Assembly (NCBI RefSeq): GCF_026745355.1
Contig: NC_079202.1
Coordinates: 33,727,508-33,791,507, forward strand
Source of the DNA: Beta vulgaris subsp. vulgaris
Lineage: Eukaryota > Streptophyta > Magnoliopsida > Caryophyllales > Amaranthaceae
Reading direction: 5' to 3'
Length of the DNA stretch: 64,000 bases
Translations under genes and position numbers: made by a program
Notes under the pieces: model-generated
Databases searched by the model: none
Seen by the model: only the letters and a program-made list of their open reading frames with translations
What the model was told of the DNA's origin: nothing
Shown here: positions 32,515 to 44,627 of the stretch, in pieces
How positions within the stretch are numbered: position 1 is the stretch's first letter
How the letters are laid out: each line of letters starts with the position of its first letter

Positions 32515-33559
32515 TATAAATCAAGTCAAGCAATGTCCAAGGGTATTAACAACAACAAAAAAACAACCCACTACCACTAGTCCACCAACAAACACAACAA
32601 TGCCAACCTCAACCAATTGCCCTTAATCACAAATATTACTCCACAACCAAACTACACAACAATGGCAACAAATCACCAACTCAATGCATCACCACAAATA
32701 TATCAATTTAGCAATGCGAACACAAGTATATAGTAACAAAGAAAAACATTTAAACAATGTCACACAAGCACAATTTAACAAAATTCTACCAATTTCAAGG
32801 GCTAGAAAATAGCTACACAATTGAAAAATTGCAAAGTATGAACAATGTAGGGTGAAGAGTGTTACCCACTTGAATCACGATGTGGAGGATGCAAAGAACA
32901 TAGGAAAGTTGCCAAAAGTTCACTAACAACCTTCAAGAACACCCAATTGCTCTGATTTGCTTCAAAGTGACAAACTCCCAAATTGATTGTTGAAGTTAGG
33001 GTTTGGGGTTTTTGTGATTGTATGAGTGAGAAGATGGAGATTTTGGGGATGGAGAGTGATAAGAATGAGAGGGGAGTGATTTTTATGGAGTTTGGTGGTA
33101 TTTGAATGGAGTATGGAGTAGTATGGAGGAAGGTAGTATGAATGGAGGAAGGGGAATGAAGGAAAAGGAGGATGGAGAAAAGAGAGGGGTCAAAATTATG
33201 AGTGAGAGGAGTAAGAAAAAAAAGGACCAGCACCCCGCGTATAATAGCCCCTTCAGACACACATGGTCGTGTCTGGTTGAACACGATTGTGTCAGGTTGA
33301 ACACGATCGTGTGGCGAAACACGGGCGTGTTGATGTACACACCACCGTGTTGGTCTGGAGTTCCGGAGGCAGTAGCTTAGGTGAAATTTTTTTGGATGGG
33401 GGATCCGGCAGACACGGTCTTGTCCTCCTAGACACGGGCGTGTGGACCTGATGATCTGCGAATTTCTCGTCCTCTCAACACATGAAGACGCCATAGGCGT
33501 CTCTCGGGGTGCCTCCCGGAAGCGCTCTTTTAACGTTACTAGCTTGACGCATCCTCCGA
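32515..33559 (-). repeat. Athila integrase-ORF3 spacer with ACAC..GTGT palindrome array
   Basis: No gene is supported in this 1.05-kb spacer. At 33261-33350 imperfect palindromes of the form ACACGAT/CGTGT repeat with about 20-bp spacing: starts at 33261, 33281, 33301 (ACACGATCGTGT, perfect), 33319 (ACACGGGCGTGT) and about 33337. Two more lie near 33411 and 33439. The same words recur in the 5' LTR at 51950-52135. Nearby open frames on both strands are low-complexity shadows. Confidence 0.7.
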
Positions 33560-34702
33560 TCACATGGGATCGGAGTTCTCAACATCTTTAAACATTTCAG
33601 AATGAACAACACCGCTTGTGTCACCCTCATAGTAGACTTTGAGCCGGTGACCATTAACCTTGAAGTTCTCATTGTTCTTATTCCGAACCTCGACCGAACC
33701 ATAAGGAAACACCTTCATGACTTCGAAAGGCCCACTCCATATAGACTTTAGTTTTCCGGGGAAAAAGTTAAGCCAAGAATTGTAGAGTAGAACCTTATCA
33801 CCTTCATGAAACTCCTTTTTCTCAATACGCTTGTCATGCCACTCTTTCGACCTTGCCTTGTAGATGCTTGCATAATCATATGCGTTCATACGCAACTCTT
33901 CAAGCTCATGCAAATCTAACAACCGTCGCTCACCCGCACTTTTGAGGTCGAAATTAAGGAGCTTAATTGCCCACATAGCCTTGTGTTCTATCTCAACCGG
34001 CAAATGACAAGACTTTCCATATACCAAATTGTAAGGGGTGGTGCCTATGGATGTCTTGTATGCCGTTCTATATTCCCATAGAGTATCATCCAACTTCATC
34101 GCCCAATCTTTCTTGCTTTTGGCCACGGTTTTCTCCAAAATGAGCTTGATTTGTCGATTCGAAACTTCCATTTGGCCACTTGTTTGGGGATGGTAAGACA
34201 ACCCTCTCTTGTGATGAACACCATACTTCTTGAGTAGAGCTTGAAGCGTTTTGTCCCCAAAATGAGTTCCTCTATCACTTATTATAGCCCTCGGGACACC
34301 AAATCTAGGGAAGATGATCTTCTTGAACAATTTTAGAACCGTTTTTGCGTCATCGGTTGGCGATGCAATAGCTTCCACCCACATGGAAACATAGTCCACC
34401 GACACCAAGATATACACATTGCCATAAGAAGATGGGAATGGTCCCATGTAATCAATTCCCCAAACATCGAACACTTCTAGCTCCAAGATTGAGTTTTGAG
34501 GCATTTCATTCCTCTTGGAGATGTTACCGGTCCTTTGGCACCTATCGCATGTTTTGCAATACTCCCAAGCATTCTTGAATAAGGTAGGCCACCAAAGACC
34601 GGCTTCAAGCACTTTTCGCGGTTTTGTTTGCACCAAAATCCCCCCCACATGGAGAAGAGTGGGACAAGTGCAAAACACTTTTGAACTCATCATCCGGCAC
34701 AC
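33560..34702 (-). pseudogene. Athila integrase
   Basis: A 380-codon frame holds the second half of the zinc region ([11 protein letters not shown] near residue 70). The core follows, with [15 protein letters not shown] (first Asp), [14 protein letters not shown] (second Asp) and [17 protein letters not shown] (Glu). A C-terminal region has [12 protein letters not shown] and [15 protein letters not shown]. All three catalytic residues are present. The histidine half of the zinc finger is out of frame upstream (34703 onward), so the N-terminus is truncated. It ends shortly before the palindrome-rich spacer. Confidence 0.88.
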
Positions 34703-35484
34703 ACCTTCGAATTAGCCCATCAACACCCCTCTTGTAAAGAACCGGGTCATCCCAAATGTACCGTTTAGCCTATCGTTTCAACCTCTTCTTTTGTTGACGA
34801 GTGAGCTCCGGAGGTATTGCCCCACAAGCCAATTAGTTCACCATATCTGCGAACCATGGTAATATCTTGTCTTGGATAGCATAGAGGACATCATCACGAA
34901 GATCGTCATTAATTGGTAGGTGATCGAGGCCCTCATTTTTGTACTCAAGGCGACAAGTGGTCCGCCACCGAATTCTCCGTGCCCTTTTTGTCCTTTACCT
35001 CTACGTCAAACTCTTGCAACAATAGTATCCACCGAATCAATCTTGGCTATGCAAATTTCTTAGCCATTAAGTACTTGATAGCTGAGTGATCGGTGTATAC
35101 TATCGTTTTAGAGCCGACAAGATAGGCTTGGAACTTTTCAAAAGCATATACCATCGCCAAAAGTTCCTTCTCGGTGGTGGTGTAGTTCTTTTGGGCGTCA
35201 TTGAGGGTCTTACTTGCATAATAGATGACATGGTGCTTCCCTTCTTTCCTTTGATCCAACACGGCCCCAACCGCCGCATCACTTGCATCGCACATGAGTT
35301 CGAAGGGGAGGCTCCAATTTGGAGCTTTGACATAAGGAGCGGAGACAAGAGCTTCTTTGATCCTGTAAAATGCATCTAAACAAGCATCATCAAACACAAA
35401 ATCACTCTCCTTTTGAAGAAGAGATGTGAGTGGCTTGGCTATTTTTAAAAAAGTCCTTAATGAAACGCCGATAGAAACCGGCAT
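34703..35484 (-). pseudogene. Athila RNase H and linker
   Basis: Frame 35484-35047 carries FVFDDACLDAFYRIKEALV, FELMCDASDAAVGAVL (catalytic Asp), HVIYYASKTL, ELLAMVYAFEKFQAYL and TIVYTDHSAIKYL. Below 35047 the frame is broken. Pieces of the linker and the integrase zinc finger can be followed to 34703 in other frames. RNase H would remove the RNA strand during reverse transcription. Confidence 0.85.
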
Positions 35485-35811
35485 GTCCCAAAAAGGACCT
35501 CACCCCTTTCACATTAGTAGGGGGCGGGAGCTTTTCAATAACATCAACCTTAGCCGTATCAACTTCAATCCCCTCATGAAAGATGTTATGTCCAAGAACA
35601 ATGCCTTCTTGGACCATAAAATGGCACTTCTCCCAACTGAGGACTAAGTTATCCTGCTCACATTTCTTCAAACACTTAGAGAGGTTAGCAAGACAATCAT
35701 TGAAGGAGCTACCACAGACGGAAAAATCGTCCATGAATACCTCCATTTCCTTTTCTATCATATCGGCGAAAATCGCCATCATGCACCGTCGGAAGGTAGC
35801 CGGGGAATTGC
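35402..35811 (-). pseudogene. Athila reverse transcriptase, second part (after Tekay-2)
   Basis: Read on the minus strand from 35811, the first codons continue exactly where the fragment at 47100 stopped: SPATFRRCMMAIFADM, then VFMDDFSVCG with the catalytic Asp pair. The thumb region with GIVLGHNIFHEGI and RSFLGHAGFYRRF follows. A frameshift near 35450 separates it from RNase H. Confidence 0.9.
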
Positions 35812-38321
35812 TGTAATCCCCCACAATTTTAAGGAATTTTCATAAATATATTAAAGTAAATATGTAGTTATATTTAAATCCAAATGAGTTTGGAAAATGA
35901 TTTGACTTTTAAAAAGGGTTGACTATTTTAAAAGTCAACTAAAAATATTTTTCATAGCTTAATAAAATTTGTAATGTTTTAATTAAGCATGTTTTAATAA
36001 GAGTTTTAATTATTAAAAGCGTATTTGAAAAGGAAGCTTAATGGAATCGAAAGCCCAAAAGTGATAAAAAGGGAAAGGTTATTTGATGACTAAAGTCCTA
36101 ATGACCCATCTTATTAGTCATCAAAGTTTCATTTATTAAAATCTCTTTTCCTAAGCCAAAAGGAAAAGCCTCTATTTAAATATCCTAAAAACCCAAATTT
36201 TACCCTACACACTTTATTTCTCTCTCCTCTTCCACGTGATTCTCTCTCTCTCTCTCACTCGGCGCTTTTCTTCTCTCTCTCTTCTCCTTTGTGCGCCATT
36301 CTTGATCTTCTCTCAAAAGTTGTTTCTTCTTCTTCAAGTAACGTTTCTTGTTAACAAGAAACGTCACAAATCTTTGATTGAGCCGAAAATCTCCTCGCCT
36401 GCTGCGCTGCTGCCTGTGCTGCTGTGCTGCGCTCCTCTTCTCCATTGTTGTGGTTGTTTTTCTTTTCTTCCTCTCTAAGATTCCATTAAAGTAATAGTTT
36501 TATATTATTTTATTATTATTAGCATGTTTACATTTAAATTACTGTTTTATTGCAATATAATTTCGGCTATCATGTTATATATAATAAATTTAGATTTATT
36601 ATATTAAGTTTTTTAGTTTTTATCATGAAATTTATAGTTTTTAGGGTTTTTAATCACTAGAAACTATATTTATATAAGTATAAATCATGAGATTTGGTTA
36701 GTATATAATTTTATATGTATTAAATATATTTTCAGAAGATTTATAAATTTTATAAATGCTGTAATTTCAGAAAATAAGTATTTTAAGGTTTTAAATGATT
36801 TTTAATCACTAGAATAGTTAACTATACTAGGGATTAAAAATAACGAAAGTTTGGTACGTAAAAACGATTTTAAAACACGTTTAAGGGGTTTTGATCGTTT
36901 TAAAGTTGCTGTAAATTTTTAGTTCGAGTATTTATTTCATTATTTTATTTTCTAGGCGGAGATTTCGTAGTAGGAGACTTTTAGCGAGTAAAAGTGGCCT
37001 ACAGATTTGTTTATACAAGGTACGTACATTGTCTACGTGCTATATGATTTAGAAGCATGCTCTAAGAATGTTTTATTTATTAGTATCATGTATAGGACTC
37101 TATTTGTTCATATATATGATTACTGGAATTGTTTTACATGTTATCTGCCTATGTGCTACATGTAAACTAGAAGTATTTATGAGTATAAATGTTTGTATGG
37201 AAGTTTGATGCAAGCAGGATAAGTCAAGTTTATTTATTAATTCGTGAGTGAATTAATGTAAGTTAGATTGAATCATGTTTTACATGGATTCTTGAGTATT
37301 ATTATTATCTTATAAGAACGATCTTATTTGGTAAGTACAAGTTATACCTATATAAAGGTAAAGTTTATTGTTGGCTAGGTTCAACAAGCAAGTTAGTAAA
37401 GTATAAAAAGGAGTTAAAGGAGTCTTGATTGATAAGTTGTGATCACTTGTTAATCTAAAGATAAAAAGATTTCTGTTATGATGTTTAGTATTAGTTATGT
37501 GTTGCTTGTTTGTTGTGTCAACACAAGTAATAAAATATATTCAACGTAAAGTGAAACGAGAATAGGTTATAGACTTTAGACTGGTGCACGTCTAGAGTTG
37601 GACACTAAGGGTTGGAGTACATGGTGGTAGCCCATGGCTTTTCTAGGATTGGATTGATCACCATTCCTCATTAGTTCAAAGGTTCCTCGATATCGCAGGT
37701 CATTTTGGAATATGTGGTAGCTCTCCTGTATTTCCTATTTTCAGGTTGAGACAACTCGTCCAATAACTATTCCATTTAAAGAAAGAAATAAAGTTTAGAG
37801 TCTAGTTCAGTAAGAGTTGTCTGCAGATTATTATATGTTTTATTATTTTTATTCCTGCATGTTATTTTGTAGTATCATGTTTAGGATTATGTATGTCTGA
37901 TATGTAGTACTCAGCTTTGCTGATTACGTGCTTGTTGTGTTTGTGATCATGGCTTTGCCTATTGATCCTGTGGTGATCCTTCGGGGGCAGAAGTAAGACG
38001 ACATTGACATTACAGGTTCGAAGATGCATCTCATTGGGAATCTGGAATGGAGAGACTCTTGTATTACTAGTAGCATTTAAGTTGTTTTCATAGGAGCTTA
38101 CGTTTTCAAACATTGGTTCGTTTTAAGTTGGTGTGTTTAGTTTCTGACAATTGTTATTGATTTCATGAAAGTTTTAATAAATTTGATTTTTAATAAGTTA
38201 TTTTCCGCTGCAAAATTCTGAGTAAGCCGAAACGTTATCACACGGGCGATAATGCCTGGGTAATTCTCTAAGGTTTATTATAAAAGTATTTTCTAGAAAA
38301 GAGAATTATCGGGGTGTTACA
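35812..38321 (+). repeat. 5' LTR of Tekay-2
   Basis: The LTR is 2510 bp, from TGTAATCCCCCACAATTTT to GGGGTGTTACA. A TATA-like TATTTAAATA lies at 36173-36182, and a CT-rich leader follows. A perfect 24-bp palindrome is at 36341-36364. The 80-codon frame at 36236-36478 lies in the leader and is probably not a gene. Confidence 0.9.
36341..36364 (+). other. Perfect 24-bp palindrome in the Tekay-2 LTR leader
   Basis: The two arms are ACGTTTCTTGTT and AACAAGAAACGT with no loop. The right LTR has the same arms separated by one extra G (45143-45167). The position, about 165 bp downstream of the TATA-like box, would put it in the transcribed leader. Confidence 0.8.
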
Positions 38322-38324
38322 AAG

Positions 38325-38337
38325 TGGTATCGGGAGC
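38325..38337 (+). other. Primer binding site of Tekay-2 (initiator tRNA-Met)
   Basis: TGGTATCGGGAGC starts three bases after the LTR. It matches the initiator tRNA-Met complement TGGTATCAGAGC except for one substitution and one extra G. Confidence 0.8.
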
Positions 38338-39057
38338 TTTAGGTTAGTTTAAGACTTATAGGCGCCTAACTAACTAGCTTATTAAGTGACTTTAGCTTAT
38401 TAAGTTACCTAGCTTATTAGTTATTTGAAGGAAACCTTAGTATTGCTCCTACGTTTTCATTTCGAAAAGTTGACATAATATTTTTTTTACCAAAATTTTT
38501 TTTATATACACCGAAATTTTTTTTTCGGAAAAATTAAGGGTTCGAAATTCTTTTAAGTTTTCGGCGAAAAAAAAAATTTTTTTTTTCGAAAAAGTGCTGA
38601 GTCCGAAAAAAAAATATTTCGAGTGAAATTTTTTTTCGGAAATGTTGTTCGAAATTTTTTTTATTCGAAAATTTTTTTGTTGACACTTAAGTAATGTTAT
38701 TTATAAAAGTGTCTGCATTATTTTTCATGCCTTTAAGGTTTATAGTATTGCATTGTGAGAATGGGTAGTATAGGAAGGGCATATAGGATAGAAATATTAT
38801 ATGCCTGCATCTGGAAGTTAGTTCAGCATCATTATTATTTTTCTTCCCTGCAAATCGCCATTATCATTTTTTCTGTAATGATGCATTATTATTATACTTC
38901 CCTGCTATTGATGCAAATATTTTTCTTCCCTGCTAACTGTTTATAATTCTTGCCTGCAAAGTGTATATTTACATGCCTTTGTTTTTGTTTACCTCTTGTA
39001 TTTGTGGGAACACGTTAGGAAGAGTGCTAAACCTTCTGGTTTATTGTGTTGTAGCTC

Positions 39058-39437
39058 TACGAATATGGCTGCTAATCTAGGAAACTATTTTAACCCCATC
39101 GTTCTGACTGACGATGAAGCGACGACTATGTCACCCATTGACCATAGAGAATATGAAAACTGCATTGGATAATGCGTTGTATTTTGAGGAAAGAATTTGC
39201 TAGGGATGATGAAGTCATCATAGAGATGGACGTGCTAGAGGTACTACTAGGGAGGATATTTATGATGCATGTTAGGATGAATCTGAACCTGAAGAGGACG
39301 AAGACACCATACCTATTAGAAGGTCTAAGATTCAGAGAAAGTTCATCGATTACTATGAGGATGAAGAAGAGGATGAAGCTAGTGATGAACCTTCATACCT
39401 GAACAATATAAGGAAGACAAGGATAAGGATGGCAATG
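39058..39437 (+). other. Extra acidic ORF ahead of gag in Tekay-2
   Basis: A start at 39065 (MAANLGNYFNPIVLTDDEA) runs into a stop at 39170. After frame changes the sequence continues with GRARGTTREDIYDA, an acidic run DESEPEEDEDTIP and YEDEEEDEASDEPSYLNNI, ending at the TAG at 39437-39439. It lies between primer site and gag on the element's coding strand, where Tekay-1 also has non-gag frames. I do not recognise the protein. It is acidic, has no zinc knuckle, and is now broken. Confidence 0.45.
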
Positions 39438-39924
39438 TAGTGCCCTAGGTTATATATATACTTATATATTTTTTTATAATATAGATTACATAAGTTTTAG
39501 TTATAAGGATAATGTTGGATATGTGCCAACAAGACAAAGGTGTTTTATAGAGTTACCATTTTAGGAAAAATATAGATACTAGTGTGTTATTTTATTTCAC
39601 ATTTTTTCCCTTCTATGGAAGAATAATAAAATATAGTTATTTTATTGAGGAGTAAGAATTTATTTTGGGCACGTAATGGGAAATATTTTTATTTATTTTT
39701 ATTTTCATTATGTGATTTATTTTCTTGCTCAATTCTTTCATGTTGATATGAATTTATTTACGTGAACAATATATGAATATTAGAGAACATTCTATTGGAA
39801 ACTTAGTGAAATTGTATGTTGATGCGATCTTTAATGATCAAATCAAGTGTTGCCTTGCTTAGATGACTATGTAAGTTTTCTGGAACCTGAGTAGAGTTAT
39901 ATTACTTTCAGGTCCCGAAGTAGA

Positions 39925-40860
39925 ATGGCTAACAACACTGAACTAGCTGATGCTATTCGCCTCTTGGCGGAAAACTGAATCAGGACAAGGTCGAACGTCC
40001 AGAGACTGCTGGAGAGATGTTCGAAAGACTGGCCAAAGTGAAACCACCTTACTTTAAGGGACAAGCTGACCCTACCTTCCTAGAGAACTGGATTAGGGAA
40101 TTTGAGAAGTTATTTGAAGTAGTGAATTGCCCTGCTAATATGAGAGTAGGCCAGGCTGTTTTATACCTAAAGGATGAGGCTGATTTGTGGTGGAGAGAAA
40201 ACGGGGCTAGATTGAGTGCTGCTGAGGGATTCAATTGGGAAGCCTTTGTGATTGTGCTAGAGGAAAGTTTTACCCTGCCTTCATGAGAAACAGAAACTCA
40301 AGAGTTCATCAACCTTAGAATGGGTAGTATGACTATCTCTGAATATTATAGTAATTCATAACCCTGTCTAGGTTTGCACCTGAGGTGGTAGCTACTGAGG
40401 AGCTTAAGGCTCAGAGGTTCGAACAAGGGTTGACTGATGAAATCCAGCTGGGATTAGGGGGTGAAACCTTTACATCTTTAGATGTGGTGTATGGGAGAGC
40501 TTCCATATTTATGGTTGCAATCAAGGAGAGATAAGAAGAATGGAATAGTTGGTAAAAGAGAAAAGAGGTTAGTACTGGGGAAACCAAAGTAACTTTAAGA
40601 AAAACCGGAATGGAAATGGGAATTTCCAAGGAAGAACAACCAGGATAACCGTAGTCAGGGTAGACCTGAAGGGTTACAATTAGAAGTGTGACAAAAACCA
40701 TCCTGGGAAGACTGTAAGGGAGAGCTAGTGACCTGTCATTATTGCCAGAAGAAGGGTCATAGAGAGTATGAGTGCTTCTCCAAGCACGGGAAAGATCTAA
40801 GACTCAGGGAAATGGTAATCAGGCTAGATCAGGGTCAATCAGATAGGGAACCAGGGTCCT
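39925..40860 (+). pseudogene. Tekay-2 gag
   Basis: The likely start is the ATG at 39925 (MANNTELADAIRLLAEN), stopped after 17 codons. Frame 40017-40286 gives the capsid words ERLAKVKPPYFKG, DPTFLENWIREFEKLF and YLKDEADLWWREN. Further frames hold SEYYS- and FEQGL-like pieces (40335-40440). The zinc knuckle can be read as CHYCQKKGHREYEC near 40735-40776. It has several frameshifts, and a region of 38322-39924 without gag sequence precedes it. Confidence 0.8.
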
Positions 40861-40906
40861 AAGCCTGGAGGTCAGAATAACCAAGGAAACTATAGTAGGC
40901 CTGCTA

Positions 40907-41332
40907 ATGAAATCCTACCCAGAACAAGCCTGCGGAAAAGTGTTCGTGATGAGTCATAGTAAAGCAGAGGTCGCTGATGTGGTCACTGGTAATTTCTCTA
41001 TTCATTCAGTTTTCGTTAAAACGTTATTTGATTCGGGGGCGACCTATTCTTTTATTTCATCTTCTGTTCTAAAGAGTCTGGGATTAGTAGAGTATGAGTC
41101 AATTGACTTGTCTATAGTATTCCTACTGGGGAAGTCGTTAAGTGTACTAAGTTGTTCAAGAACTGCCTTTGAAGATAGGAGGAGTGTCTTTCCATCCGAT
41201 TTAATCGAGTTTAACTTAGGAGACTTAGATGTGATTCTTGGGATGAACTGGTTGAGTCATTACAAGGCCAGGATGATTGTGAAGTTCAAAAGTAGTGTTG
41301 AGAAACCCTTCGGGAAAATTGACCTCATATAG
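40907..41332 (+). pseudogene. Tekay-2 aspartic protease
   Basis: This is a 141-codon frame with TLFDSGATYSFIS (the D-S-G active site, about residue 40) and LGDLDVILGMNWLSHYK near residue 105. The domain is intact, but frames change on both sides. Confidence 0.85.
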
Positions 41333-41499
41333 ACGATTTGGGAAACCAAGAATTTGGAGTGATCTCTGCTATGCAAGTGCAGAAGTTGATGAGAAAGGGG
41401 TGTGAGCTTTTTTCTGTAGCGTGCAAGATGTGAGTAAGGAAGCTGAGTTAAAACTTGAGGATGTTCCAATAGTGAATGAGTTTATGGAGTATTTCCGAG

Positions 41500-42387
41500 T
41501 GAAATTTCAGGTATGCCGCCTGCAAGAGCTGTTGAGTTTACCATAGACTTAGTTCCTGGAACTGCACCTATATCTAAGGCACCTTATAGAATGGCACCTC
41601 CTGAGATGAGTGAGTTAAAGACGCAATTGCAAGAACTTTTGGAAAGGTTATATCAGACCTAGTGCATCGCCTTGGGGAGCTCCTGTTTGTTCGTGAAGAA
41701 AAAGGATGGGAGTATGAGGTTATGTATCGACTATAGGGAGTTGAATAATGTTACCATCAAGAACAAGTACCCTTTGCCTAGAATAGATGACCTATTCGAT
41801 CAACTGAATGGAGCGAGTGTGTTCTCGAAGATTGACTTACGTTCGGATATCATCAATTGAGGGTAGCGATAAGGATGTACCTAAGACTGCCTTTAGAACG
41901 CGTTATGGTCACTACGAGTTCACTGTAATGCCATTTGGGTTAACCAATGCTCCTGCATATTTATGGACTTGATGAATAGATCTTTCATGAGTTTTTGGAT
42001 AAGTTCGTAGTGGTTTTCATTGATGACATTTTGATATATTCGAGGAATGAAACCGAGCATGATGAACATTTAGGATTATTTTGGAGACTTGAGAAGAACC
42101 AATATATGCCAATTCTCTAAGTGTGAGTTTCGTTTGGAGAAAGTAGCATTTTGGGTCATTTTGTGTCTAAGGAAGGAGTCTCAGTAGATCCTGCTAAGAT
42201 TCAAGCTGTGAGTGAGTGGCCAACTCCAAAGAGTGTGTCAGACATTAGGAGTTTCTTGGGTTTAGCTGGCTATTATAGGAGATTTGTGAGAGATTTCTCG
42301 AAGATAGCAAGACCTATGACTAATTTGATGAAAAAGGAGTCCAAGTTTGAGTGGAATGAGAAGTGTGAGGAAGCTTTCAGATCTTGA
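41500..42387 (+). pseudogene. Tekay-2 reverse transcriptase
   Basis: From about 41510 ([16 protein letters not shown]) the RT runs through KAPYRMAP and [20 protein letters not shown] (41672-41860). It continues with [29 protein letters not shown] (about 41895) and [11 protein letters not shown] (about 42010, Asp pair present). The thumb is at 42151-42387 ([12 protein letters not shown] and [13 protein letters not shown]). At least four frame changes are visible. Confidence 0.88.
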
Positions 42388-42790
42388 AGGATCGTTTAAC
42401 CACTGCACCTGTTTTAACCCTACCTGATGGGAATGAGGGATTTGAGGTCTATAGTGATGCTTCGAAAAATGGTTTGGGTTGTGTGTTGCAACAGAATGGT
42501 AAGGTAATAGCTTATGCGTCGCGTCAATTGAAACCTTATGAGGCTAATTACCCTACCCATGATCTAGAGTTAGCTGCCATAGTGTTTGCATTGAAGATTT
42601 GGAGACATTATCTTTATGGAGCAACTTGCAAGATATTTACAGACCATAAGAGTTTGAAGTACATTTTACCAAAAAGACTTGAATATGAGGCAAAGAAGAT
42701 GGCTAGAGTTGATTAAGGATTATGATCTAGATATCCAGTATCATGAGGGGAAAGCAAATGTGGTTGCTGACGCCTTGAGTCAAAATCGAG
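42384..42790 (+). pseudogene. Tekay-2 RNase H
   Basis: A frame from 42384 carries [19 protein letters not shown] (catalytic Asp), [34 protein letters not shown] and [10 protein letters not shown] frame change near 42680 leads on to [18 protein letters not shown], ending near 42785. Confidence 0.88.
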
Positions 42791-44345
42791 TCATAGCTTG
42801 AGTGCTTTGATAGTCCCTGAGGATTGTGTGAGATATGCAAAGGTTGACCTAGAAATTTTAAATCCTGGGGAAAGTGAGGCTAGACTTAGTAATCTTTCTT
42901 TGGGAGTGTCATTTTCGACGAGTTATTGAGGGTCAAGTCGGGGATGAGCATCTAGACAAGATAAGGAGAAAATGAAGCAAGGTAAGGAAGTAGACTTCAA
43001 GATTCATGATGATGGGAGTCTAAGGTTTAAAGGGAGGTGGTGTGTACCACAGAAGTGCAATGACCTTAAGAACGTCTTATGGACGAGGGGCAATAAACTC
43101 CATATTCTGTGCACCCTGGGGGTGACAAGTTGTAAAAGACCTTAAGGTGATTATTGGTGGCCAACATGAAGCGAGAGGTAGCGGAGTATGTGTCTAAGTG
43201 TTTAACCTGTCAGAAAGTGAAGATAGACCATAAAAGACCCATGGGAAAAGTTCAATCGTTAGAGGTTCTTGGATGGAAGTGGGATTCTATTTCTATGGAC
43301 TTTGTGACTGCCTTACCCAAGACGAGAGTGGAAATGACACATTTGGGTTATTGTGGATAGACTGACCAAGTCCGCGTGTTCATACCTATTAAGGAGACAT
43401 GGAAAAAGAAGCAACTCGCTAAAACCTATATCAAGCATGTAGTGAGATTGCATGGAGTTCCAAAGGACATTATCTCGGATCGTGACTCTAGATTTCTATC
43501 TAAGTTTGGAAAAAGGTCCAATTAAACCTTGGGACAACATTGAAAATGAGTACCGCCTTTCACCCTGCGACCGATGGTCAGACTGAGAGGACTAATCAAC
43601 TATGGAGGATATGTTGAGAGCTTGTGCATTGATTTTCAAGGAAGTTGGGAGGACCAATTAGATTTGATTGAGTTTTCTTACAACAATAGTTACCATGCGA
43701 GTATAAAGATGGCACCTTTTGAGGCATTATATGGACGGAAGTGTAGAAGTCCCATTTGCTGGAATGACTTTAGGAAATATAGTTTTGGGGACTGAATTTA
43801 TTGAGGAGACCGTCAAGAATGTACGATTGATTCAGGCTCGAATTCAAGCTGCGCAAGATAGGCAGAAAGTTATGCAGATTTAAAACGTCGCGAAGATGAG
43901 TTTGCTGTAGGTGATAAAGTATTCTTGAAAGTATCACCCACTAAAGGCGTTATGAGATTTGGGAAAAAGGGCAAGCTAAGTGCTAAATATGTAGGCCCAT
44001 ATGAGATTTTGGAGCGCATTGGGAAAGTAGCTTATAGATTGGCATTGCCAATGGAGTTTGAAAAGATGCATGATGTTTCATATATCCCAACTTAAGCGCT
44101 ATATCCCTGATGAGCGCATGTGTTAGAGCCTGAAGAGTCAGATAGATAGTAGCCTCACATATGAGGAAAGACCTGTCAAGATTCTCGACAGGAAAGTGCG
44201 TAGTACGCGAACAAGGATGTTCATATTGTCAAAGTTCTTTGGTCTAACCACGAGTCAGAAGAGGCAACGTGGGAAGCCGAAGAGGATATGAAGAAAAAGT
44301 ATCCAGACCTATTCCTTGAGGTGAGTTACGAGGGCGTAACTCGTT
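42791..44345 (+). pseudogene. Tekay-2 integrase and chromodomain
   Basis: After a decayed linker, frame 43154-43360 gives the zinc finger Cys pair (CLTCQK) and the core start MDFVTALPKTR. ISDRDSRF (about 43470-43493) supplies the second Asp and DGQTERTN (about 43573) the Glu region. Frame 43574-43795 continues with [22 protein letters not shown]. The tail has GPYEILERIGKVAYRLALP (about 43996) and a decayed chromodomain ([24 protein letters not shown], ending near 44340). There are many frameshifts. Confidence 0.85.
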
Positions 44346-44610
44346 TTCTTTAAGGGGGTAGAATGCGATAAATTTCGCGCTTTTGTCTATTTTTATGAGA
44401 TTTTCATGCATATGTATGCCTATGTTGGGCAATTTGCACATGTTAGTGCAAAAGAAGTAGAGTCTCCGCATAAGAAAAGTGTTCATAAGTAACACAAGTG
44501 TTTTAAAAATGGGAAAGTGCAAGAGGCACTACTTCTTCAAAAGTTTTCGAAATGTTGAGTTCAAACTTTTGAAAGTACGAGGGTTTTGTGTTAAGTTTCG
44601 GGACGAAACT

Positions 44611-44627
44611 TTTTTAAGGGGGTAGAC
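44611..44627 (+). other. Polypurine tract of Tekay-2
   Basis: TTTTTAAGGGGGTAGAC directly precedes the 3' LTR. It matches the tract of Tekay-1. Confidence 0.85.

Noticed and set aside
36236..36478. 80-codon ORF in the Tekay-2 LTR leader
   Set aside because: The CT-rich leader gives low-complexity Leu/Ser codons, and the paired LTR does not preserve the frame.
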